NCBI GenBank assembly: GCA_014383605.1
Contig: JACNHM010000389.1
Location: forward strand, 1 to 15,330
Reading direction: 5' to 3'
Length of the DNA: 15,330 nucleotides
Source of the DNA: Chloroflexota bacterium
Lineage (GTDB): Bacteria > Chloroflexota > Anaerolineae > UBA3071
The notes under the pieces were generated by a model, which saw nothing but the letters and a program-made list of their open reading frames with translations, searched no databases and was not told the DNA's origin. This document shows positions 1 to 5,939 of the stretch, in pieces. The translations under genes were made by a program, and so were the position numbers. Numbering within the stretch: the first letter of the stretch is position 1; every line of letters starts with the position of its first letter.

Positions 1-202
1 CGCGTCTGGAACTGGTCAGGGTAGCGGCATAGCTATCGCCTGGTCGCTCGGTCTTCTGCGTGAAGTGGTGTCCTGGCTGGGAGGCCTATCAGCAGGAATT
101 GGCTGAGGCCGAAGCCAAATCATCTGCTGGCGACAGTGCATAGACACGCCGCCGACGATCATCAGGCAGACGTGGGCCAGGACGTCCCGGCTGTCGGCAA
201 TG
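1..202. other. Stretch downstream of the histidine kinase with no recognisable gene
   Basis: This is the tail of the window after the histidine kinase stop. A short plus-strand frame ending at 141-143 reads like protein (…WEAYQQELAEAEAK…), but it is interrupted by a stop at 30-32 and is only about 36 codons long. I see no U-tract hairpin that would end the two-component operon. A small palindrome, GGACGTCC, lies near 180-187. Nothing here supports a functional call. Confidence 0.4.
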
Positions 203-1639
203 TTAAGTGACGGGCAAGACGATCGTAAACGTTGTTCCGCCGCCCCGTTCGCTGGCGGCCGCAATCGTTCCCCCGTGGGCCTCCACAATGGACCTGGCAA
301 TCGCCAGCCCCAATCCCGACTCCCCATCCCGCTGCTGACGCGACCTGTCCCCGCGATAGAAGCGATCGAAAATGCGCGGCAGCACCTCTGGGGCGATGCC
401 TTCCCCGTTGTCCCGCACCACCAGCTCGACCTCCCTCCCTCGATGCCGCGCCGCCAGGGTGATCTGCCCTCCGGCTGGCGTGTGGCGGAGACCATTGCTG
501 ACCAGATTGCCCAGCACCTGGGCCATACGCTCCGGGTCCACATGCACCTCCGGCAGTTTGGGGTCAGTTTCTACCTCCAGGGCAATGGTCTGCTGTTCCG
601 CAAGGTGTCCATAGGCTGCCGCCGTTCGCTCCAGAAGTGGTCTCGGCGACATCTTCAGCCGTTGCAGCGTCAACTCACCAGCGTCCGCCAATGAGAGCGT
701 GCGCAGATCCTCCACCAGCCGGTTGAGGTGCTGCGCTTCATCGTAGATCACTTCAAAACGTCCGGAACTGGGTTTGAGCACGCCATCGCGCAGCGCCTCG
801 ATGTAACCGGTGATCACGGTGAGCGGTGTGCGCAAGTCGTGGGCAATGTCGGCCGTCATCTGGCGACGGTGCTCGTTGGCGCGGGCCAGGTCAGCGCTCA
901 TCTGATTGAACGAGGCCGCCAGTTCCCCCAGTTCATCCTGCGAACGGACAGGCACCCGTTGCTTCAGCTCGCCGCTGGCCATGGCCCGGGTGGCGGCGGT
1001 CAGCTCCCGCACGGGGCGCGTGAGGGTACGCGCCAGGAAAATGCCCAGGGCCAGCCCTATGATCACAGCGCCGCCTGCCGCGCCGAGCAGCACCTGATGG
1101 GTGCGCACCAGGTAGGCTTCCTCCCGTGGGCCGAGCGGGGGAGCCTCTCCCGTGATCAGAACCGTCCCCACCACCTGCCCGTCCACTTCGACCTCTGTTC
1201 CCTGCTCCATCTCGATCGTGGCCACGCTGTCGCCGATGCGATACGGGCCTCCAGGGACGACCACGATCCCATTCTGATCCACCAGCGCAAAGCTGTATGG
1301 CGGTGGCTGTGCTGCCGCCGGCTGCGGTGGATCAGCACCTTGTGGCTGTGGCGGTGATTGCTGAGGCGGCAGTGGCCGCTGGCCCAGAGCACCAGGCGGA
1401 GGTTGCGGTGGCAGACCTTGCGGTCGCTGGCCCACGTACCAGGCCACCCCCGTCCACTGCCCGTTCGCCTCGTAGTACGCGGTGATGCTCTCGATGAAGT
1501 CATTCTCCGCCTGCTCCAGCACCAGGCCTTCGAATTCCCTGAACGTGGCCCACCGGGCGAAGACGGCGGCCAGGGCTGCCCCGGTGACGCTCACCAGGAG
1601 AAAGGCAAAGACCAGCTTCAACGTGAGGGAGTGCTTCAT
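203..1639 (-). CDS. HAMP-domain sensor histidine kinase
   Basis: This 478-residue membrane sensor kinase is the partner of the response regulator just upstream. It starts with ATG inside the regulator's stop (ATGA overlap), with AAGGTG five bases before the start, so the two are translationally coupled. Residues 8-28 form the first membrane segment. Residues 30-180 form a short external sensor region with a Pro/Gln-rich stretch at 72-114. Residues 183-204 form the second membrane segment, followed by HAMP to about 255. The H-box is MTADIAHDLRTPL, with the phospho-accepting His at 267. The ATPase domain shows the N-box (NGLRHTP, Asn382), G1 (DNGEGIAP, around 410-417), F-box (FDRFYRGD) and G2 (SGLGLAIAR, 441-449). 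All catalytic motifs are intact. The ligand cannot be read from the sequence, and the genes around it do not identify the regulon. Confidence 0.95.
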   Translation of the reverse strand: MKHSLTLKLVFAFLLVSVTGAALAAVFARWATFREFEGLVLEQAENDFIESITAYYEANGQWTGVAWYVGQRPQGLPPQPPPGALGQRPLPPQQSPPQPQGADPPQPAAAQPPPYSFALVDQNGIVVVPGGPYRIGDSVATIEMEQGTEVEVDGQVVGTVLITGEAPPLGPREEAYLVRTHQVLLGAAGGAVIIGLALGIFLARTLTRPVRELTAATRAMASGELKQRVPVRSQDELGELAASFNQMSADLARANEHRRQMTADIAHDLRTPLTVITGYIEALRDGVLKPSSGRFEVIYDEAQHLNRLVEDLRTLSLADAGELTLQRLKMSPRPLLERTAAAYGHLAEQQTIALEVETDPKLPEVHVDPERMAQVLGNLVSNGLRHTPAGGQITLAARHRGREVELVVRDNGEGIAPEVLPRIFDRFYRGDRSRQQRDGESGLGLAIARSIVEAHGGTIAAASERGGGTTFTIVLPVT

Positions 1640-2343
1640 GAAACACCTTGCGTTGGGGGAACTGCCGGCGAGAATCGGTAACCAATCCCAAAAATGGTCT
1701 CGATGTAGCGCGGGTTGCTGGGGTCCGGCTCGATCTTGGCACGCAGATTGCTGATGTGCACGTCAACGGAGCGTTCAAGGCCGGAGAAGGCAAACCCTTG
1801 CGCCTGTTCGAGCAGCACCTGACGGGTGAACACCCGCCCTGGGGCGGACATCAGCACGGCCAGAAGGTCGAATTCGCTAGGGGTCAGGTGCACTTCACGA
1901 TGGCCCACTTTCACCAGGCGTGTGCCCTTGTCGAGGGTGATGTCGCCGGTTTGTAGTATCTCCGCCGGCGCGGGGCACTTGTCAACGCGACGCAGCACAG
2001 CCCGGATGCGGGCGACGAGTTCGCGCATGCTGAACGGCTTGGTCATATAATCATCGGCGCCCAGTTCTAACCCCAGCACCTTGTCCGTTTCCTCCAGCTT
2101 GGCGGTGAGCAGGATGATGGGCGTGTCCGCTTCTTTGGTGTAGTGGCGCATGAACTCATAACCGCCCATCTCCGGCATCATGATGTCGAGAAGTATAAGG
2201 TCTGGCTTGTGCTGGCGAGCCTCAAAGAGGGCATGGCTCCCGTTCTCGGCCGTCACCACGCGAAATCCCTCTTCCGCAAGATACTCTCGCACCAGCCTGC
2301 GCACGCTGGCTTTGTCATCCACCACCAGGATTGTCTTGGACAT
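1636..2343 (-). CDS. OmpR/PhoB-family response regulator
   Basis: This 235-residue DNA-binding response regulator has two domains. The receiver (residues about 4-118) has the acidic pair D9/D10, phospho-acceptor D53 in LLDIMMPEMGG, switch Thr80 and conserved Lys102 in DDYMTKPF. The winged-helix effector (about 132-230) has the family recognition segment RSVDVHISNLRAKIE and the C-terminal wing ETIFGIGYRF. The length is normal for the family. The start is ATG with GAGGAG two bases upstream. A good sigma-70-like promoter lies about 65 bases upstream, so this is the first gene of the two-component operon. It overlaps the histidine kinase by four bases. It should bind DNA as a dimer after phosphorylation, but its targets cannot be read here. 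Confidence 0.96.
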   Translation of the reverse strand: MSKTILVVDDKASVRRLVREYLAEEGFRVVTAENGSHALFEARQHKPDLILLDIMMPEMGGYEFMRHYTKEADTPIILLTAKLEETDKVLGLELGADDYMTKPFSMRELVARIRAVLRRVDKCPAPAEILQTGDITLDKGTRLVKVGHREVHLTPSEFDLLAVLMSAPGRVFTRQVLLEQAQGFAFSGLERSVDVHISNLRAKIEPDPSNPRYIETIFGIGYRFSPAVPPTQGVS

Positions 2344-2405
2344 GGCTCCTCTTTCCCATCTCCCTGATCGTTGCCATGGCGAACCGTCGAACCCATTTCA
2401 AGCAT

Positions 2406-2434
2406 ATTATACCTGTTGGCACGGGATATGCAAA
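2406..2434 (-). promoter_or_regulatory. Sigma-70-like promoter for the two-component operon
   Basis: On the minus strand a perfect TATAAT (2406-2411) is preceded, at a 17-base spacer, by TTTGCA (2429-2434), a 4/6 match to TTGACA. The predicted transcript would begin near 2400, giving a 5' leader of about 55 bases before the regulator's ATG. The -35 hexamer overlaps the T-rich foot of the upstream terminator. Confidence 0.6.
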
Positions 2435-2468
2435 AGGGGAGCGCATCTCAAGTTCGCACCCCCCTTTT
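2432..2468 (-). terminator. Hairpin terminator after the GT39/GtrA/DUF1566 unit
   Basis: AAAAGGGG (2432-2439) pairs with CCCCTTTT (2461-2468), and an inner GCG/CGC pair (2441-2443 with 2455-2457) lies across a small mismatch. Read on the minus strand, the stem ends in TTTT, as an intrinsic terminator should. The A/T feet make it potentially active in both directions. It lies 55 bases past the DUF1566 stop and just before the regulator promoter. Confidence 0.6.
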
Positions 2469-2522
2469 CTATGTTCCATAGCTCATCTGCTGTTGAACTG
2501 ATACAGCGATCGGCCAGGTTTA

Positions 2523-3182
2523 CTATTCGCCATCGCGCACAGCATGTACGTAGTTGTAGATGCGGACGACGTCGCCCTGGGGGCCGTTGCCGTGTGGCCA
2601 ATCGGCGGGATCGCCGCTCTTGGGATCGCTGCGCTGTGCCCCGGCGCCGTGGACGTCGAGCAGTTGGTAGTTGCCAGAGTTCGGCGGCATTTCCATGTAC
2701 CCCAGCGCCTCGCCAAAGGCGATGTAGACCGCCATAGCGCCTGGAGATTGCGTCCAATTCGCATGGGTCGTACTGGTCCAGTAGAAGGGGTAGTTCGTAT
2801 CACCCCCTTCGTCCGTGATCGAGGTGACGTTGAAAATCGGGTCAATGGCTGCCGAACCGCTTGTAGAAGGCGACCGTGTGTAATCCACGATGCTCTGCAG
2901 TTCCTTGGCGTTGGGCAGTCGCCAGTCATCGTACCCGGTCAGTTCCAGGTTCTCGGCGTACTCCAGCGCATCTTCCCAGTTCATCGCCCCGCCGCTGTCA
3001 TCCTGCATCCACATCAGCCCTGTGGCCAGGTCCGTGACCGTGCCGTCGCCGTTGTCCACGAAGTTGTTGACGCCGTAGTCCGTGTTGCCCCGCACGTAGC
3101 GGACGAACTGGGTCATCTCTCCGCCCCTGGGGTTCGTCCGGCCATACCCCTTGATGCGCCCGTCGGCGAAGTTGACCCCAAA
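2523..3182 (-). pseudogene. DUF1566 (Lcl-like) protein, 3' fragment lacking its N-terminus
   Basis: This is the C-terminal part of a DUF1566/Lcl C-terminal-domain protein, a family usually found in secreted or surface proteins of unknown function. The recognisable family sequence begins at FGVNFADGRIKGYG (from 3182), upstream of the first ATG at 3116, which shows the gene once extended further. Further in come the hallmark motifs GLMWMQDDSG, WRLPNAKELQSIVDYTRSP, YWTSTTHANW and VHGAGAQRSDPKSGDP, and a natural end at VRIYNYVHAVRDGE. There is no signal peptide and no normal start. Upstream of 3182 the frame runs into GtrA sequence read in the wrong frame. The piece is therefore one side of a deletion-type or assembly junction. 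A product starting at the 3116 ATG (197 residues) is possible but would lack export signals. Confidence 0.8.
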
Positions 3183-3543
3183 TGACCTGGAGACACACCT
3201 GCATAACTCCGGCGTTGATGGCCAGAGCGATCAGGTTGGCGAGCACGAACGGCAGCAGGGCGCGCAGACCACTGGCTTCCGACTTGAAGGTCCACGACCG
3301 GTTCCAGTGGAAACTGTTGAGGACACCGGCACTGTACGAAAGACCTTTGGCCAGCGCCGGCAGCGCGGCCAGACCCCACCAGCGCGTGAGCGCGAAGTAT
3401 AGAGCACCATCCACCAGCGTGTTGAGCACGCCGATGGCCAGGAACTTGAGCGCCTGGATGGGCAGCATCCGCCTGGCAGCTTTGCCCCACCGGCTGCGCT
3501 CCGGCTGGATGGCCGTTCCCACCGTTTGCCCCATGGACTTCAT
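2998..3543 (-). pseudogene. GtrA-like flippase, truncated after its third membrane segment
   Basis: GtrA-family proteins are small four-helix membrane proteins linked to translocation of lipid-linked sugars. The chosen start is the ATG at 3543 (MKSMGQTVG), because GGGAGG lies five bases upstream; a longer TTG start at 3570 has no such site. Family sequence covers residues about 28-125: the first segment (LKFLAIGVLNTLVDGALYFA), a second with the typical SYSAGVLNSFHWNRSWTF, and a third around PFVLANLIALAINAGVM. The fourth segment and the terminal aromatic motif are absent. After about 3183 the frame reads DUF1566 DNA out of frame, giving an Arg/Gly/Gln-rich tail to a stop at 2998. It follows the GT39 gene by ten bases, a common pairing of glycosyltransferase and GtrA. 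The product is probably non-functional. Confidence 0.75.
3175..3190. other. Junction between GtrA and DUF1566 sequence
   Basis: The GtrA reading frame is family-like down to about 3183, and the DUF1566 frame is family-like from 3182 onward. The two overlap by almost nothing and are in different frames. This places the break within about ten bases. Both genes lie on the minus strand, so a simple internal deletion would produce this join. A chimeric assembly would look the same. Confidence 0.6.
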
Positions 3544-3553
3544 GGTCGCCTCC

Positions 3554-5599
3554 CTACCCCCCGCAGTCAAACAGGACGGTTCCTTGACCGCGACCAGGGC
3601 CGAATCCCTGAGCGGCGCTGTCCGAAGCCGTTACGCCGGGCACCTCAACCGCCGTGCACGTCGTCTGCACCCACTCACCGATCTCCGGCTTGCGACGGGC
3701 CAGCTCCTGGTCGCCCAACACGTAGCGCAGATCCCCCTCGGCCACCATCTCGGCCAGTTGATCCACGTCCACCACGTCGTCGCTGCCGTTGAAGCCGCCA
3801 AAAGTCAGCACGGGACGGTCCGTGGCCAGGATGTAGGGCGAGGCCTCGTGCGAGCTGAGCGTGGCGACAAGGGTGCTGTTGGGCTTGGTGTGCGCCAGCA
3901 GGTAGTCCAGAATCGCTTCCTGCGAGGGCGAAAGTGTGACAGACATTGCGGTGAGCCGTCCCATATCCGGCCCGGAGCGCGGCAGCGCCACGTCGGGGTT
4001 CTCGTTCAGCGCCGTCAGCGTTGACCAGGCCAGCGGGGCTACCATCAGTCCCGCCAGCACCAGGGCCATGGCCGCCTTGTTCAGCCAGAGCCGCTTGCGC
4101 GTTGCTGCCAGCAAGCCCAACCCGGCCAGCACCGGCGGCACTGCAGCGATGATGATCCGTGCCGCGTCGTGGGGATAGGATCGGAGCGGGCCAAGCTGGC
4201 TGAACAGAGTCGTGACCGCCATGATCGCTGAAAGTGCCCAGCCGAGCCAGAACCGTCGCCGCAGCACCCGCCAGAGTGCCCACGCTGTGGCTCCGACCAA
4301 CGCCGCCAGCGGCGGCCCCAGCATGATGAGATAGTAGGCGTGGAACAGCCCGGAGGTGAAGCTGAAGTAGAGCATCTCAGGCAGCAACCAGCCAGCCCAC
4401 AGCACCACCGCCAGATGCTTCGCGGTCAGCGGCCAGAACCGTCCGAGCACCACCAGAACAAGGAGGATGCCGAGCAGGGCCAGGGGCAGCAGCCAACTGG
4501 CCTCGGTGACCAGCGGGGCGCTGAACAGCCGCAGCACACCTGGCTCGCCCACCTCCTGCGCGATTGGATTGCCCGCTCCGGTGCCTGGCCCGGGACCCTG
4601 TGAAGGGCGACTGGGCGGCAAGCGGCCAGCCTGTCCGCCGGGGGGCGAAGGAGGCGGATCAGGGGGGAGTTGCCCCGGCCGTCCCGCACCAGATGGCCGG
4701 GCAGGTGGCCCGCTGTTCCCTGTTGGCGCGGAGCCGCCCAGCGGCAGCAGGCGGAGCAGCCCGTTGTGCCCGACGATGAGCTCCATGACCGTGTTGTCGC
4801 TGCTGCTGCCGATGTAGGGTCGCTCTTCGGCTGGGGTCAGATCAACGGCAATGGCCCAGGACAGCGAGACAGCCACCAGGACAATCGTCGCCAGCCCCAG
4901 ATGCAGGAGGCGCTTCCCCCAGAGTTGGCGCGCCCTGAGCAGGTACATCAGGTAGAAAGCCGGTAAGGGCAGAAGGGCCTGTAGCATCTTGATGTTGAAT
5001 CCGAGCCCCACCAGCGCCGCGCCCAGCAGCAGATGGCGGAGCCTTCCAGAGAGAGTGGCCTGCCAGAAGGCCCCGGCGGCCAACAGCAGCACGAAGATCA
5101 GCAGCCCATCTATGGTGTTGTTGCGCTCCGTTGAAACGGCAACGGGCATGACCGCCAGCGCCAAAGCAGCGATGAGCCCTGCCCCCTGTCCGAACTGGTG
5201 CTTCACCAGGAAGTACAGCAACGGGATGGATAGCGTGCCCGCTAAGGCCTGGGGCAGGGCCAGAGAAAATCCATTGACGCCAAAGACGTAAGCCGATGCG
5301 GCCTGGAGCCAGAACCCCAGCGGCGGCTTGTCCACCGTCACCGAGCCGCCCGGCTCGTAGGCGGCAAAGAAGAAGTTGTGCCACGAGGTCAGCATGGACT
5401 TGACCGTGGCCGCATAATAGGCGTTGCCGATGCTGGTGGCTCCCAGTTTGTGGAAGCGCAGGAATGCCCCCAGCAAAACGATCAGCCCCAGACCGAAACC
5501 GACGGCCAGTTGTCGCTTGTTCACGCCGCATATCCTCTGCGTCTTGTGCTTTGTTGTCTCAATCAATGCGTTGTTCATGCCTGTTGCTTGTGCAGCCAA
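3554..5599 (-). CDS. GT39/YkcB-type polyprenyl-phosphate-dependent membrane glycosyltransferase
   Basis: This polytopic GT-C protein resembles PMT/ArnT and bacterial YkcB proteins, which transfer a sugar from a lipid-phosphate donor on the outer face of the membrane. I chose the TTG at 5599 because AGGAGG sits exactly six bases upstream; the open frame also offers ATGs at 5707 (35 more residues, poorly placed ribosome site) and 5578. With this start the protein has 681 residues. It shows a first membrane helix near 30-48, the external-loop signature NAYYAATVKSM followed by VDKPPLGFWLQ, NNTIDGLL, and about ten further hydrophobic helices. A Pro/Gly-rich loop lies at about 290-346. A soluble C-terminal domain (from about 560) contains the family segment PYILATDRPVLTFGGFNG. 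It has its own promoter and leader and is followed ten bases later by the GtrA gene. Donor and acceptor are unknown. Confidence 0.88.
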   Translation of the reverse strand: MAAQATGMNNALIETTKHKTQRICGVNKRQLAVGFGLGLIVLLGAFLRFHKLGATSIGNAYYAATVKSMLTSWHNFFFAAYEPGGSVTVDKPPLGFWLQAASAYVFGVNGFSLALPQALAGTLSIPLLYFLVKHQFGQGAGLIAALALAVMPVAVSTERNNTIDGLLIFVLLLAAGAFWQATLSGRLRHLLLGAALVGLGFNIKMLQALLPLPAFYLMYLLRARQLWGKRLLHLGLATIVLVAVSLSWAIAVDLTPAEERPYIGSSSDNTVMELIVGHNGLLRLLPLGGSAPTGNSGPPARPSGAGRPGQLPPDPPPSPPGGQAGRLPPSRPSQGPGPGTGAGNPIAQEVGEPGVLRLFSAPLVTEASWLLPLALLGILLVLVVLGRFWPLTAKHLAVVLWAGWLLPEMLYFSFTSGLFHAYYLIMLGPPLAALVGATAWALWRVLRRRFWLGWALSAIMAVTTLFSQLGPLRSYPHDAARIIIAAVPPVLAGLGLLAATRKRLWLNKAAMALVLAGLMVAPLAWSTLTALNENPDVALPRSGPDMGRLTAMSVTLSPSQEAILDYLLAHTKPNSTLVATLSSHEASPYILATDRPVLTFGGFNGSDDVVDVDQLAEMVAEGDLRYVLGDQELARRKPEIGEWVQTTCTAVEVPGVTASDSAAQGFGPGRGQGTVLFDCGG

Positions 5600-5605
5600 T
5601 GGCGT

Positions 5606-5611
5606 CCTCCT
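5606..5611 (-). promoter_or_regulatory. Strong ribosome binding site deciding a TTG start
   Basis: On the minus strand AGGAGG is followed by six bases (ACGCCA) and an in-frame TTG at 5597-5599. This is the best-placed ribosome site for the GT39 gene. It argues that the frame upstream, which shows no family likeness, is leader rather than protein. Confidence 0.6.
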
Positions 5612-5725
5612 AACCGGGTTCTGCGCCGATAGCTTACCCGAAAGATGTTCAGATGTTGTGAAGAAGCGTTTGCGATTTGATTTAGGTTTGCCGCTGTCTG
5701 CTTTCATGCTTTCGTGGATGTGGGT

Positions 5726-5769
5726 ACCTCCTCACCATGCCACTGTAAACGACAAAGGTCCGAGGAGGT
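5726..5769 (-). promoter_or_regulatory. Possible anti-Shine-Dalgarno hairpin in the GT39 leader
   Basis: In the minus-strand transcript ACCTCCTC (5762-5769) precedes, and is perfectly complementary to, GAGGAGGT (5726-5733), with a 28-base loop. The second arm is a strong Shine-Dalgarno-like element. No standard start codon lies 5-10 bases after it; the ATG at 5707 is 18 bases away. The pairing could be chance, since purine-rich ribosome sites are short. Confidence 0.3.
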
Positions 5770-5807
5770 CTGTGGCAAACCCCTTTGGACGGTATGATCA
5801 CCCTCCT

Positions 5808-5836
5808 ATTATGCTGGCTACTATGCTGGACGTCAC
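5808..5836 (-). promoter_or_regulatory. Candidate promoter with a direct repeat for the GT39 unit
   Basis: On the minus strand GTGACG (5831-5836, 4/6) and CATAAT (5808-5813, 5/6) are 17 bases apart. The spacer contains two copies of CCAGCATA (5822-5829 and 5810-5817), twelve bases apart, the second overlapping the -10. Such a repeat could be a regulator site. Transcription would start near 5800 and leave a leader of about 200 bases before the TTG start. Confidence 0.4.
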
Positions 5837-5873
5837 GCTGGCCCTCTCCGCTGGCGCAGCAACTCTGCCATTG

Positions 5874-5911
5874 AAAAAGAGCGCCGAGGTATCAGAGACC
5901 TCGGCGCTCTT
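5874..5911 (-). terminator. Intrinsic terminator of the phosphorylase operon
   Basis: A perfect 14-bp stem (AAGAGCGCCGAGGT at 5877-5890 with its complement at 5898-5911) encloses a seven-base loop. On the minus strand it is followed by a five-T run (5874-5878, including the A/T foot of the stem). It starts about 29 bases beyond the stop of the last phosphorylase gene. The plus-strand side has no T-run, so the direction is clear. Confidence 0.9.
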
Positions 5912-5939
5912 GAACTGCCCGGCGGTCGCGCGCGTCGTG

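Noticed and set aside
33..143. Plus-strand reading …VKWCPGWEAYQQELAEAEAK… that looks like a gene's C-terminus
   Set aside because: An in-frame stop at 30-32 closes it off, no ribosome site or start is evident, and about 36 codons are too few to recognise a family.
200..694. Plus-strand open frames across the histidine kinase region, and similar long plus-strand frames at 3182-4024, 6063-6914, 7836-8663 and 11267-12256
   Set aside because: They lie antisense to genes with clear domain motifs, show no family likeness, and are explained by high GC suppressing stops in shadow frames.
5600..5707. N-terminal extension of the GT39 protein from ATG 5707
   Set aside because: The extension has no family likeness and its nearest Shine-Dalgarno element is 18 bases away, whereas TTG 5599 has AGGAGG at six bases. 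An ATC in frame six bases after the upstream element was also considered, but it would be a very rare start.
5702..5803. Short minus-strand leader peptide starting at GTG after AGGAGG near 5803
   Set aside because: The ribosome site abuts the start with no spacing, and the peptide has no Trp/His/Leu run or other attenuator feature.
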